Shown: positions 9,687-19,751, counted from the stretch's first letter. The stretch: DNA of 64,000 bases from Clostridium sp. BJN0013 (GCF_040939125.1 NZ_CP162495.1:744001-808000), one strand, 5' to 3'. Made by a program: numbers and translations. Notes: generated by a model from the letters alone, not told the origin.

Positions 9687-10813
9687 GGAAAGTGAATATT
9701 GCAATGATATTGACCAATGGATTTGATCCGGATCCCAGAGTATATAAAGAGGCAAAATCACTGAAAAAACTTGGACATAAGATAACTATTTTATGCTGGG
9801 ATAGAGAGGGAACTTATGTGGATACTCCGGAAGAGGATTTAGATGGAATACATATAGTAAGATTTTTTGGAAATGCAGAATATGGCACAGGATATAAGCA
9901 AATTTTTAAGTTTTTAAATTTTAAAGATGATGTTTATAATTACATGAAAGACAAGAATTTTCAAGCACTGCACTGTCATGATTTTGACGGACTTTTTATA
10001 GGATATAGTATAAATAAAAAGCTTAAATTAAAGGTTACATATGATGAACACGATTTGTTTTACATGTATTTTTACAATAGGAAGGGACTTCTAAACAAAC
10101 TTATATATTATTCTGTTATTTTACTGGAAAAACATATGGTAAAAAGAGTAGATACCCATATAGTGGTTACTCCCAAGATGAAGGAAGTTTATAAAAAGAT
10201 AAGTAAAAATATTTACATAGTAAATAATGCACCTTATAAAAGTTTATTTAATGATATAGAAAAAACTCCAGATAATCTACTTAGAATAGGATTTATAGGT
10301 TCTGTTAGATATTATGATGAGATAAAAGCACTAATTGATGCGGCACAAAAGTATGATAAATCTGTAAAGGTAATAATTTGCGGCTGGGGAATATATGCAG
10401 AACAACTTGCCAGTTATTCTAAAAAATTCTCAAATGTAGAAATAAAAGGTGCTTATAATATAAGTGAATTGGAACAATTGTATAAAAATATAGATGTAAC
10501 TTATGCCTTTTATCCAGGGGATACAGCTACCATATCCATGCCTAATAAATTTTATGAAAGCATAATAACAGAGACACCTATTATTGCCAATAAAGTTACG
10601 GAGTTTGGACATGAGGTTTGGAAAAATAATTTTGGCTATGGAATAGAAGGAAAAAATCTTAAAGAAGAAATAGAACATATTATAGAGAAACTTCTAAAAG
10701 ATCCGGCAGAAAAAAATAATATAATAGAAAATATGAGAAAAGCCAAAAATAATTATTTTTGGGAAAGCAATGAATCAAAATTAAATGCTATATATACAAT
10801 TTGCAATTCATAA
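9683..10813 (+). CDS. Glycosyltransferase (GT-B fold)
   Basis: A ~376-residue protein with the GT4-like N-terminus IAMILTNGFDPDPRVYKEAKSLKKLG, then LHCHDFDG, TYDEHDLF and RIGFIGSVRYYDEIKALIDA. The usual EX7E motif is weaker than in the preceding gene (a SMPNKFYESIITETPII segment occupies that place). The start is ambiguous: GTG at 9683 overlaps the previous stop, while a GTG at 9692 lies closer behind AGGTGAGG. I keep the longer form. It follows the GT4 gene directly and is probably part of the same repeat-unit assembly line. Confidence 0.82.
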   Translation: MRKVNIAMILTNGFDPDPRVYKEAKSLKKLGHKITILCWDREGTYVDTPEEDLDGIHIVRFFGNAEYGTGYKQIFKFLNFKDDVYNYMKDKNFQALHCHDFDGLFIGYSINKKLKLKVTYDEHDLFYMYFYNRKGLLNKLIYYSVILLEKHMVKRVDTHIVVTPKMKEVYKKISKNIYIVNNAPYKSLFNDIEKTPDNLLRIGFIGSVRYYDEIKALIDAAQKYDKSVKVIICGWGIYAEQLASYSKKFSNVEIKGAYNISELEQLYKNIDVTYAFYPGDTATISMPNKFYESIITETPIIANKVTEFGHEVWKNNFGYGIEGKNLKEEIEHIIEKLLKDPAEKNNIIENMRKAKNNYFWESNESKLNAIYTICNS

Positions 10814-10880
10814 TTCACAGTGCATAATTGCAGTGATTATTTTTGGTTTTGAAACAGAAAATTGATTAAAGGAGATTCAT

Positions 10881-11876
10881 ATGTATAAAAAACATACGGT
10901 TTCAATAATAATTCCTGTTTATAATGAAGAACTTTATATAGAGAAATGTTTAAAATCTATAATTAACCAAACTTATGAAAATATTATTGAAATATTAGTG
11001 GTAGATGGTATGTCAACGGACTCTACACGAAATCTATTAAAAAGTTTTGAAAATGAAAAAATCATTTTAATAAATAATGAAAAGAAAATTCAATCTGCAG
11101 CTTTAAATAAGGGAATAAAAATGGCAAAGGGTGATATAGTGGTTAGAGTTGATGCCCATGCACTATATGATAAAGATTATGTAAGAGAATGTGTAAATAC
11201 ATTAAATAAATTCAAAGGAGATAATGTGGTAAATGTAGGTGGACCTACTTATTTACTTACTTCAAAATCCTATGTGGAAAACTGTATTGTTTTTCTTCAT
11301 GAAAGTAAATTTGGAATAGGTGTAGCTAAGTTTAGACAGAAGGATTACGATGGCTTTGTAGATACGGTTTGGAATGGAGCTTTCTACCGATGGGTGTTTG
11401 ATGAAATTGGTTTTTATAATGAAAGTTTTACAAGAAGTGAGGATAATGATTTAAACAATAGAATATTAAAAAGTGGTTATAAAATATATCAAAATAAAAA
11501 TATAATAGCCTACTATAAACCTAGAAGCAGTGTAAAGAAAGTGCTATTTCAAAATTATGGCAATGGTAAGGCGATAGGCCAATCTCTTATTAATAATAGA
11601 GATATAGTAAAAGTCAGACATATTGTGCCTTTAATATTTTTTCTCACCATAGTAATATTTGGATTAAGCTATAGACTTTTTTTTGCAAGTAAAATAATAG
11701 AAATTTTGGCTTTGGGAAGCTATTTTATTGTAGATATGGTAGAATGTATAAAAATAGGTGTAAAAAATGGGGCGAAATATATACCTTTAATGTTTATACT
11801 ATTTTTTTTACTTCACATTATGTATGGCCTAGGAACTATAGTTGGCTTTTTTACTGGCTTAAAAAAAGCATCTTAG
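10881..11876 (+). CDS. Family 2 glycosyltransferase with C-terminal membrane segments
   Basis: A 331-residue GT-A enzyme: VSIIIPVYNEELYIEKCL at the N-terminus, VVDGMSTDSTRNLL, the DXD-like VDAHALYD, and an acceptor-side SEDNDLNNRILKSGY. The last ~85 residues hold two or three hydrophobic segments (HIVPLIFFLTIVIFGLSY onward), so it is anchored in the membrane with the catalytic domain in the cytosol. The AAAGGAG ribosome binding site is well placed. The 67-bp gap before it carries heptanucleotide-type repeats on the minus strand. Confidence 0.88.
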   Translation: MYKKHTVSIIIPVYNEELYIEKCLKSIINQTYENIIEILVVDGMSTDSTRNLLKSFENEKIILINNEKKIQSAALNKGIKMAKGDIVVRVDAHALYDKDYVRECVNTLNKFKGDNVVNVGGPTYLLTSKSYVENCIVFLHESKFGIGVAKFRQKDYDGFVDTVWNGAFYRWVFDEIGFYNESFTRSEDNDLNNRILKSGYKIYQNKNIIAYYKPRSSVKKVLFQNYGNGKAIGQSLINNRDIVKVRHIVPLIFFLTIVIFGLSYRLFFASKIIEILALGSYFIVDMVECIKIGVKNGAKYIPLMFILFFLLHIMYGLGTIVGFFTGLKKAS

Positions 11877-11912
11877 AAAACAAATAACCAGTGAAAGGAA
11901 GGATATTCCAAA

Positions 11913-13202
11913 ATGATACATAAAATCTGTAACAGAGGAAATGAAAACAGTAAGATAACCTCATTCATTTTATACATAGTTATGATAGCCGGATTAACAG
12001 TAGGATACATTGGATCCATTACATATTATAAATCCTTTAATTTCATAATAAATGCAGGTATTTTAAAAAGAGTATTTGTTATGGCACCTTTATTTGTAAT
12101 TATAGTCTACACCTTAATATTTTTAGTACCTTCAAAAATTGATAAACTGTCAAGTTTATACTGGTTTTTATTTTTAACTTTAAATATAACACCCCTTTTA
12201 ATAGTATATATTATGAGTGGACTGGCAGAAAGCAAAAATTCAGAAATATACATATATCTAATAACATTCATTGCTGTAATAGGAATATTACTTGTAAGTA
12301 AACCGGATTTTAAAATTCCCCAAATTAAAGTTACCCCTAAAGTGTTCTGGATAGGCATTATAGCTTTTATGGTAATTGGATATTCATATCTGGTGTATAC
12401 CTTGGGACTTCCTACTAACATAATAGAAGCTTTTAAAGATGTATATGGTGTAAGATTGAATTACAGAGACACGGCAGGAAGATTTGACGATTATTTTATA
12501 CAATGGCTTGGCAATGTAATAAATCCTTTTATACTTACATTTTTAATATACAAGAAAAAATATAAGCTCATATTTATACCGTTTGTATTGCAATTGGTGT
12601 TATACGGTTATGCAGCCTATAAAAGTCAATTTGCCGTTTTATTTTTGGCTCCATTTTTTGCCATGGTTTTAAAAGGAGGGATAAAGAGAACCTTTATAGA
12701 AAAAATGATGCTTTTGTCTATAGTAGTAGGTCTTGTTGCATTTTATTTTAAAAAATTATCCATATATCTTCTCATAATTATAAGAATATTTTTATTTCCC
12801 CCATTAATAGCCTTGGAGTATTATGATTTTTTCTGGATGTATCCTAAGATGTTATTATCCCACAGTATATTTGGTGGCTTCTTCAAAAATATATATAATA
12901 TGGATCCCAACTTTTATATGGGAACAGTATATTATGGAAGATCAGATATGAGATTAAATGTAACCTGGTATGGAGATGCATATATGAATTTTGGCCTTAT
13001 AGGAGTAATTTTATTTGCCATACTTTTGTATTTTATAATGATAGTTATAAAATCTGTAGAAAATAAAAATATATTTTTAGTATCTGCACTGCTTTTTGGA
13101 GGTGTAATGGCATTATTCAATGGACCTATATTGACTACTCTACTTACTAATGGACTGGGACTTGGATTACTTCTGGCATATCTGATGCCTGAAAAAATAT
13201 AA
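11913..13202 (+). CDS. Oligosaccharide repeat-unit polymerase, Wzy-like membrane protein
   Basis: A 429-residue protein with about ten to twelve hydrophobic segments and a hydrophilic loop near residues 150-200 (VRLNYRDTAGRFDDYFIQW). Composition, size and position among glycosyltransferase and flippase genes fit a Wzy-type polymerase; these proteins have little sequence conservation, so the call rests mostly on topology and context. A second Wzy/WaaL-type protein is at 21613. Possible alternative: another polysaccharide membrane protein with no polymerase activity. Confidence 0.65.
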   Translation: MIHKICNRGNENSKITSFILYIVMIAGLTVGYIGSITYYKSFNFIINAGILKRVFVMAPLFVIIVYTLIFLVPSKIDKLSSLYWFLFLTLNITPLLIVYIMSGLAESKNSEIYIYLITFIAVIGILLVSKPDFKIPQIKVTPKVFWIGIIAFMVIGYSYLVYTLGLPTNIIEAFKDVYGVRLNYRDTAGRFDDYFIQWLGNVINPFILTFLIYKKKYKLIFIPFVLQLVLYGYAAYKSQFAVLFLAPFFAMVLKGGIKRTFIEKMMLLSIVVGLVAFYFKKLSIYLLIIIRIFLFPPLIALEYYDFFWMYPKMLLSHSIFGGFFKNIYNMDPNFYMGTVYYGRSDMRLNVTWYGDAYMNFGLIGVILFAILLYFIMIVIKSVENKNIFLVSALLFGGVMALFNGPILTTLLTNGLGLGLLLAYLMPEKI

Positions 13203-13216
13203 TCGTCTCTTCAATT

Positions 13217-13251
13217 GTGAATCGTGAACTGTGAATCGTGAATTGTAATAA
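13217..13251 (+). repeat. Heptanucleotide tandem repeat (GTGAAYY)n
   Basis: Four exact-length 7-nt units of the form GTGAAYY (13217-13244) plus a degenerate fifth fill the gap between the polymerase and acyltransferase genes. The same 7-nt unit occurs at 31122, 32419 and 41663, and on the minus strand at about 10805. Confidence 0.8.
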
Positions 13252-13267
13252 AAGGTGGTAAATTATT

Positions 13268-14248
13268 ATGAAAAAATATTATAAAGATATGGATATAGCC
13301 AGGGGAATAGGTATATTTTTAGTGGTTCTTGGACATTCTTTTCCCGATGCGCAATTTAACGGAAGTGTTTTTTATGCTTACATATATAGACTTATATATT
13401 CATTCCACATGCCCTTGTTTTTTATTATATCAGGTTTCTTTGCCTATAAAATATATGAAATAAGCACTTTAAAAAGTTATGGTAGGTTTGTTTATAGCAA
13501 ATTTAAAAGACTTATGATTCCTTATATTTCCGTATCTTTGATTGCAGTGCCTATAAAGCTGTATATGAATAATTATGCTGCAAGGCCTATAAAATTAAAT
13601 GATTTAATAATAAATATAATATTTTATCCCTTGGATATTCCTATACAATATTTTTGGTTTATATACACCTTGTTTTTTATATTTGTAGTGGCACCTTTAT
13701 TTAAAAAACTGCCTATAAATATAACACTTGCAATAACCTTAATATTGAACCTACTTTTTACCAAACAAATAGGCTTTATGTATATCTATGGGGTAATCCA
13801 CTATTTATTTTATTTTTTCTTTGGAATCTATTTAAACAGTACATATAAAAACTGGGGGAATATTAAAAATAAACAGATAATAATTGTAACATTTTCTATA
13901 ATTATTATAGTTTTAAATCTATTTCAGCCTACAAGGAAAATATATCCTTACTACAATTTAATTACTTCTCTTGTGGGAAGCGGGATATTTTTAATGCTGT
14001 CAAATTTAATAGTAAATGGTTCTGTAGGAGAACTATTCAAGAATATAGGAAAATACAGTTATGATATTTATCTATTATCCTGGTTTTTTCAAACTGGATT
14101 TAGAGTAGTAACTTATCAAGTGTTGGGCTTTAATTACAATATAGTAATTCTTATAATGTTCCTAGTAGGATTTTTCCCTATAATGATGTCTATGTATATT
14201 TTCAATAAAAGTCCATTGCTAAGTAAAATATTTTTAGGACATAAATGA
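13268..14248 (+). CDS. Acyltransferase family 3 membrane protein
   Basis: A 326-residue membrane protein with about ten segments. The N-terminus DMDIARGIGIFLVVLGHSFP contains the catalytic-type histidine of acyltransferase 3 proteins, and SFHMPLFFIISGFF is the second typical motif. Family members O-acetylate (or otherwise acylate) surface polysaccharides. It stands between the polymerase and the first MurJ-type flippase, so it probably decorates the repeat unit. RBS AAAGGTGG precedes the ATG. A second, different acyltransferase is at 25590. Confidence 0.85.
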   Translation: MKKYYKDMDIARGIGIFLVVLGHSFPDAQFNGSVFYAYIYRLIYSFHMPLFFIISGFFAYKIYEISTLKSYGRFVYSKFKRLMIPYISVSLIAVPIKLYMNNYAARPIKLNDLIINIIFYPLDIPIQYFWFIYTLFFIFVVAPLFKKLPINITLAITLILNLLFTKQIGFMYIYGVIHYLFYFFFGIYLNSTYKNWGNIKNKQIIIVTFSIIIIVLNLFQPTRKIYPYYNLITSLVGSGIFLMLSNLIVNGSVGELFKNIGKYSYDIYLLSWFFQTGFRVVTYQVLGFNYNIVILIMFLVGFFPIMMSMYIFNKSPLLSKIFLGHK

Positions 14249-14404
14249 AGAATTAGTTATTAATTGTTGACTAAATACTAGGATTATTAACTCATTGTAT
14301 ATGAAATTAATTAGTGATAAAATACTTAAAGATAGAATCTATTGTCTTTAAATATGTAAAAATACTGTTAAATAATGTTGCAGGAAGATTATTTGGAGGA
14401 AAAC

Positions 14405-15958
14405 ATGAAAAAAGATAAACTTGTTAAAGCTGCTGGAGTAGTAATGGTGATTTCAATGGCAAGCAGAGTAATGGGATTTGTAAGAGATGTACTTATTGCC
14501 AGTGCCTTTGGCGCATCTAATAGTTCAGATGCATATTTTATGTCACTTACAATACCTAATCTACTGTTTAATTTATTTGGGCTTGCCATTACTACTACTT
14601 TTATTCCTCTACTTAGTGAAAGTTATAATAAAGAAGGCAAAAAGGGAATGTTCAAATTTGCTAATTCTATAATGAATATTCTCATGTTAATTTCAATTGT
14701 TTTATGCATCCTGGGATGGATATTTACCAAAGAGATAGTGGGTGTTATTGCACCAGGCTTTACAGGGGAAAGGTATACTTTAGTTATATTCTTAACTAAA
14801 ATAAGTATGATAAATATATTATTTTTGAGTCTAAACAGCGGTTATACTGCGGTGCTTCAAACACTAGATGATTTTATTGCACCGGCACTGGTTGGTATAG
14901 TGATGAACATACCTATAATAACATACATATTAATTGGAAATCACCATGGAATCGTAGGACTTACTGTAGCTACAATGCTTGGAAATGGACTTCAGATAGT
15001 AATACAAATTCCCTGGCTTATAAAAAATAAATATAAATATAGTTTTAAAATAGATTTTAAAGATACGAAGATAAAAAAAATGCTTATGCTTATTGCACCG
15101 GTTATTATAGGAACGGGAGTTAATCAGGTAAATGAAGTAGTCCAAAAGAGAATGGCTTCTGGCCTTGCAGTGGGAAGTATAGTAGCTCTGGATTATGCCA
15201 ATAAATTGAATATGCTTGTATATTTTACTTTTGCATCTGCTATAGTTACAGTAATGTTTCCTTCTCTATCTAGAAGTGGAAATCTGAAAAAATATGATGA
15301 ATTTAAAGAGCATATAAGCAGTGCTGTAAATAATATCAATATTATAGTAATTCCAGCTATAATAGGACTTTTGGTACTTAGAATTCCTATAATAAGCGTA
15401 CTTTTTATGCATGGTGCTTTTAATGAAAAGGCAGTTAACATGACTGCAGAAGCTCTGTCCTTTTTAATATCCGGTTTAGTATTTTGGGGTATAAGGGATA
15501 TATTTAATAGATCTTTTTATGCTATTCAGGATACCACCACTCCTATGATAAATGGAGCTATAGGTGTGGGGGTAAATATAATTATGAGTATAGTACTGGT
15601 TACAAAAATGGGTATAGGAGGATTGACCTTGGCTACTACAATTTCTGCTTTTGTAAGTTGTGTACTTCTTGTGAAAGATTTGAGAAAGAAAATTGGAAAT
15701 ATTAATGGCCTTAGTATGTTAAAATGTGGAATTAAAATATTGACTTCAGGAGTAACCATGGGTGTAGTTATATTTTTTATAAATGATTACTTAGGACAAT
15801 TTTTAATAGGATTTAAAGGTCAAATTATAATAATATTAGTTTCAATTGTAGTTGGTGTTTTAGTATATGTAGCGATGCTGCTGCTTTTAAAAGTAAATGA
15901 ACTTAAAACTATAATAGACTTAATTAAAAGAAAATTTAAAAGATCACAATGTGTTTAA
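14405..15958 (+). CDS. MurJ/MviN-type lipid-linked oligosaccharide flippase (copy 1)
   Basis: A 517-residue protein of the MOP exporter superfamily with about 14 membrane segments. Family marks are AAGVVMVISMASRVMGFVRD, FGASNSSDAYF, then NLLFNLFGLAITTTFIPL. An upstream in-frame ATG exists at 14375, but TTGGAGG lies 5 bp before the ATG at 14405, which decides the start. MurJ flips lipid II; here, in a polysaccharide locus with a second paralog (24013), it may instead serve as the repeat-unit flippase in place of Wzx. Which substrate it moves is not visible. Confidence 0.88.
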   Translation: MKKDKLVKAAGVVMVISMASRVMGFVRDVLIASAFGASNSSDAYFMSLTIPNLLFNLFGLAITTTFIPLLSESYNKEGKKGMFKFANSIMNILMLISIVLCILGWIFTKEIVGVIAPGFTGERYTLVIFLTKISMINILFLSLNSGYTAVLQTLDDFIAPALVGIVMNIPIITYILIGNHHGIVGLTVATMLGNGLQIVIQIPWLIKNKYKYSFKIDFKDTKIKKMLMLIAPVIIGTGVNQVNEVVQKRMASGLAVGSIVALDYANKLNMLVYFTFASAIVTVMFPSLSRSGNLKKYDEFKEHISSAVNNINIIVIPAIIGLLVLRIPIISVLFMHGAFNEKAVNMTAEALSFLISGLVFWGIRDIFNRSFYAIQDTTTPMINGAIGVGVNIIMSIVLVTKMGIGGLTLATTISAFVSCVLLVKDLRKKIGNINGLSMLKCGIKILTSGVTMGVVIFFINDYLGQFLIGFKGQIIIILVSIVVGVLVYVAMLLLLKVNELKTIIDLIKRKFKRSQCV

Positions 15959-15995
15959 CATGCAAAATGTAAGTGAAAAGGAGAAGAAAATTCCT

Positions 15996-17189
15996 ATGAG
16001 AAGATTTTACAAATATCTCTGTACTTTATTAATATGTATACTTTTTTTTACAGGTTGTACCAATACTGTAGGCGACAAAAAAGAAATAGTGATTTGGTCT
16101 CATCTCACAGACGCTGAAATAGCAGAACTTAGAATTTTGGCAGACAAATGGTCTGAAACTTCTGGTTATAAAGTTAAAATTCATTCTGATAAAGGAGATA
16201 ATAGAGCCTATATAGAAGCTGCAAAGCGGGGAATAGAACCAGATATAGAGTTCGGCGTATCTCATGATAGAATGGAAAAACTAAATAGTGAAAAGTTATT
16301 AGCCCAGGTTCCTGACAATTTAATAGATAAGAACAAGTATGTATCTTCTTCCCTTGAGACCGTTACCTTTGGAAATAAAATGTATGGAATACCTATATCT
16401 ATAGAAACCTATGGACTTTATTATAATAAAAATAAAGTCAAGAAAGTGCCTGAAACTTTAGAGGAATTGATTTCCCAAGGGGAAAAACTGGGATTTCAAT
16501 ATGATATAAATAACTTTTATTTAAGCTTTCCTATATTACAAGCCAATGGGGCATACATATTTAAAAAACAAAATGGAAATTACAATGTAAAAGATATAGG
16601 ACTAAATAATAAAGGAGCCATTAAGGGATACACCATGATTAGAGATATGGTTCAAAAGTATAAATTAATGCCTGAAAATATAGAAAGTATAACTGCTAGA
16701 AATAATTTCAAGAACGGAGAGACCAGTTTTTATATAAGTGGTTCCTGGGATTTGGAAGAATTAGATAAGTCAGGACTGAATTATGGGGTAGCAGCCTTTC
16801 CCAAATATAATGGAAATCAGATGATGTCTTTTATCACATCACAGGTGGTTTATGTAAGTTCAAAATCAAGCCACCAAAAAGAAGACTGGGACCTCGTAAA
16901 TTATCTTATTGATAATTCCAAGGGAAAATTATTTGATATAACAGGCAGGATTCCTCCTTTTAAAATAGATTATAATATAAAAGAAGTTAAAAATAGTGAA
17001 AAGTTAAAGACCTTTATAGAACAGTCACAATATGGAGAGGTATTGCCTAATGTATCTGAGATTCAGGCTCTTCAGGATGCCAATAAAATAATGATGGAAT
17101 TAACTGCAGGTAAAATAACTCCAGAGGAATGTGGCAAAAAAATAGAACAAAATATACTGGACTTTATCATTAAAGAGAAACAAAAATAA
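15996..17189 (+). CDS. Extracellular sugar-binding lipoprotein (ABC transporter family 1), orphan
   Basis: A 397-residue lipoprotein. After MRRFYKYLCTLLICILFFTGC the cysteine at residue 21 is the lipidation site (lipobox FTGC). The mature part reads EIVIWSHLTDAEIAELR and GIPISIETYGLYYNK, and later GETSFYISGSWD, typical of maltose/multiple-sugar binding proteins. The frame opens at 15951 inside the flippase gene, but AAGGAG and the signal peptide favour the ATG at 15996. No permease or ATPase gene is next to it; it sits between a flippase and a nucleotide-sugar dehydrogenase, which is an odd place for a transporter component. Confidence 0.87.
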   Translation: MRRFYKYLCTLLICILFFTGCTNTVGDKKEIVIWSHLTDAEIAELRILADKWSETSGYKVKIHSDKGDNRAYIEAAKRGIEPDIEFGVSHDRMEKLNSEKLLAQVPDNLIDKNKYVSSSLETVTFGNKMYGIPISIETYGLYYNKNKVKKVPETLEELISQGEKLGFQYDINNFYLSFPILQANGAYIFKKQNGNYNVKDIGLNNKGAIKGYTMIRDMVQKYKLMPENIESITARNNFKNGETSFYISGSWDLEELDKSGLNYGVAAFPKYNGNQMMSFITSQVVYVSSKSSHQKEDWDLVNYLIDNSKGKLFDITGRIPPFKIDYNIKEVKNSEKLKTFIEQSQYGEVLPNVSEIQALQDANKIMMELTAGKITPEECGKKIEQNILDFIIKEKQK

Positions 17190-17230
17190 GAAAAAATCTA
17201 TGCAGTAAGTTAAACTAGGAGGTAAAAATA

Positions 17231-18547
17231 ATGTCACGGTTAAAAAAAGAACTAGTGAAAAAGATAGAGGATAAAAAGGCTAAATTAGGGGTAGTGGGAT
17301 TAGGATATGTAGGACTCCCATTAGCAGTAGAAAAAGCTAAGGCGGGATATAAGGTTATTGGTTTTGACGTTCAGGATAAAAAAGTAGAACTTGTAAATAA
17401 AGGCCACAACTATATTGGAGATATAGTGGATTCAGACTTGGAAAAATTAGTTGAATTAGGATCTCTTAAGGCTACTACAGATTTTAGTTTTGTGGAAGAT
17501 GTAGATGTGGTTTCTGTATGTGTTCCTACCCCTTTGGATAGATATAAACAACCAGATATATCTTATGTAGTAAATTCTACCGAAAGTATTGCAAAGTATT
17601 TACACAGGGGAATGCTTGTAGTACTTGAGAGCACTACTTATCCTGGCACTACAGAAGAGGTATTAAAACCCATACTTGAAGACAGTGGATTAAAATGTGG
17701 GGAGGATTTTTTTCTAGCTTTTTCACCAGAGAGGGTAGATCCTGGTAATAAAAAATTTAAAACCAAGAATACTCCAAAAGTTGTGGGGGGATGTACTCCA
17801 GAATGTACAGAAGTGGCAGCAACTTTATACAGAAACATATTGGAAAGTGAAATATACACTGTATCCTCACCAGCTGTAGCAGAAATGGAAAAAATACTTG
17901 AAAATGTATTTAGGAATATCAATATAGGTCTTGCCAATGAAATGGCAATACTATGTAAAAGAATGAACATAGATGTATGGGAAGTTATAGATGCAGCTAA
18001 AACTAAACCCTATGGATTTATGCCATTTTATCCAGGACCAGGTCTTGGAGGACATTGCATACCGCTGGATCCTTCTTATCTATCCTGGAAAGCCAAAGAA
18101 TATGATTACCATACCAAATTAATAGAAACTTCTGGAGAGATAAATGATTTAATGCCGGAATTTGTTGTGGATAATGCCATGAAGCTTTTAAATGACCATA
18201 AGAAAGCAATGAATGGTGCAAAGGTTCTTATTATGGGAATGGCCTATAAAAAGGATATAGATGATTTAAGAGAATCTCCATCTCTTAAGGTAATAGAGCA
18301 TCTGGAGAAAAATGGAGCAGATATAATTGTAAATGATCCTTACATTCCTGAATTTAAATATAGAGGCAAGGTATATCACACAGTGGATTGGGAAGAAGTA
18401 ATAGATGAATCAGATATAGTAATTATAACCACGGATCACAGTTGTTATGACTATGAAGGTATAGCTGAAAGGGCTAAAATAGTCTATGATACAAGAAATG
18501 CTACCAAGGATGTAAAAAACAACAGAGATAAAATACATAAGTTATAG
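17231..18547 (+). CDS. UDP-N-acetyl-hexosamine 6-dehydrogenase, WbpA/WecC family
   Basis: A 438-residue NAD-dependent dehydrogenase. The N-terminal Rossmann motif is GVVGLGYVGLPLAVEKAKAG; the catalytic cysteine is in GGHCIPLDPSYL (about residue 276); LESTTYPGTTEEV and SPERVDPGN are family marks. Such enzymes oxidise the C6 of UDP-GlcNAc or UDP-ManNAc to the uronic acid in two steps. The three next genes resemble WbpB, WbpD and WbpI, which argues for the UDP-GlcNAc (WbpA) reaction, but WecC-type specificity cannot be ruled out. RBS AGGAGG is 8 bp before the ATG. Confidence 0.9.
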   Translation: MSRLKKELVKKIEDKKAKLGVVGLGYVGLPLAVEKAKAGYKVIGFDVQDKKVELVNKGHNYIGDIVDSDLEKLVELGSLKATTDFSFVEDVDVVSVCVPTPLDRYKQPDISYVVNSTESIAKYLHRGMLVVLESTTYPGTTEEVLKPILEDSGLKCGEDFFLAFSPERVDPGNKKFKTKNTPKVVGGCTPECTEVAATLYRNILESEIYTVSSPAVAEMEKILENVFRNINIGLANEMAILCKRMNIDVWEVIDAAKTKPYGFMPFYPGPGLGGHCIPLDPSYLSWKAKEYDYHTKLIETSGEINDLMPEFVVDNAMKLLNDHKKAMNGAKVLIMGMAYKKDIDDLRESPSLKVIEHLEKNGADIIVNDPYIPEFKYRGKVYHTVDWEEVIDESDIVIITTDHSCYDYEGIAERAKIVYDTRNATKDVKNNRDKIHKL

Positions 18548-18601
18548 TTAACAATTAAAATTTAGTATATATTAATCAATTATTTTTAAGAGGTGTTTTT
18601 T

Positions 18602-19702
18602 ATGAAAAAATTAAAGTTTGCCATTATAGGTTGTGGCAGAATTTCTTATAAACATGTGGAAGCTTTAAGAGCTAATTATGAAGAAGCTGTTTTAGTAGCA
18701 TTATGTGATATAGTAGAAGAAAAGACTGAAAAGTTAAAAAGTGAGTATATAGAAAAGTTGAAAAAAGATGAAAAAGTATCCCTTTATACTGACTATAAAG
18801 AGATGTTGAAAGCAGAGGATATAGATGTGGTAACTATAGCTACTGAAAGTGGATATCATTTTGAGATAGCAACATATTGCATGAATAATAAAAAACATGT
18901 TATATGTGAAAAACCTATGGCACTTTCTTCAAAAGATGCAGAGGAAATGATAAATTGTAGTGAAAAGAATAATGTTAAATTGTGTGTAAGCCATCAGAAT
19001 AGATTTAATAAGCCAATTCAACAGCTTAGGAGAGCCATTGAAAGTAATAGATTCGGAAAGCTAATAAATGGAACTGCCAGAATACTATGGAATAGAAATA
19101 TGGATTATTATAAACAGGCTCCATGGAGAGGTACCTGGAAGCTTGATGGGGGAACTCTCATGAATCAATGTATACATAATATTGATCTGCTTCAATGGAT
19201 GATGGGTGGAGAAGTAGATACGGTATATTCCCAGTGTGACACTTTCTTAAGAGACATAGAAGGAGAAGATTTCGGGGCCATTATAATAAGATTTAAAAAT
19301 GGAGCCATAGGAATAGTTGAAGGAAGTGCTTGTGTTTATCCGAGAAATTTAGAAGAAACTTTAAGTATATTTGGAGAAAAGGGTACAGTATGCATAGGTG
19401 GCCTTGCGGTAAATAAAATTGAAACGTGGAAATTTGAAGATCATAGAGATATAGACGATGAAATATTAAAATCTCAGCAGGGTGATCCAGATACTGTATA
19501 TGGATTTGGACATATACCACTTTTTAAAAATATGATAGATGCTGTAAACCTCAATAAAAGTCCTCTTATAGATGGAAGACAGGGTAAAAAAGGACTGGAT
19601 ATAATTTTGGCCGCATATAAGTCTAGGCTTACAGGGACGCCTGTAAAATTTCCTATAGGAGACTTTTCTACTAAGGATATGGTTTCAGCTAAAAGTAGGT
19701 AA
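18602..19702 (+). CDS. Gfo/Idh/MocA oxidoreductase, WbpB/WlbA-like
   Basis: A 366-residue NAD(P)-dependent oxidoreductase: KLKFAIIGCGRISYKHVEAL (Rossmann), VICEKPMAL (the EKP motif), CVSHQNRFNKPIQ, and GGTLMNQCIHNIDLLQWMMG with the conserved histidine. WbpB/WlbA oxidise the C3 hydroxyl of UDP-GlcNAcA before transamination; the neighbours make this the best guess. The start at 18602 is chosen over a GTG at 18593 because AGAGGTG lies just upstream. No DegT-type aminotransferase, the expected next enzyme, is found in the window. Confidence 0.85.
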   Translation: MKKLKFAIIGCGRISYKHVEALRANYEEAVLVALCDIVEEKTEKLKSEYIEKLKKDEKVSLYTDYKEMLKAEDIDVVTIATESGYHFEIATYCMNNKKHVICEKPMALSSKDAEEMINCSEKNNVKLCVSHQNRFNKPIQQLRRAIESNRFGKLINGTARILWNRNMDYYKQAPWRGTWKLDGGTLMNQCIHNIDLLQWMMGGEVDTVYSQCDTFLRDIEGEDFGAIIIRFKNGAIGIVEGSACVYPRNLEETLSIFGEKGTVCIGGLAVNKIETWKFEDHRDIDDEILKSQQGDPDTVYGFGHIPLFKNMIDAVNLNKSPLIDGRQGKKGLDIILAAYKSRLTGTPVKFPIGDFSTKDMVSAKSR

Positions 19703-19751
19703 AGTATATTTTAAGTACTTTTAAAATATGCAGTAATAGGAGGGAGTACCC

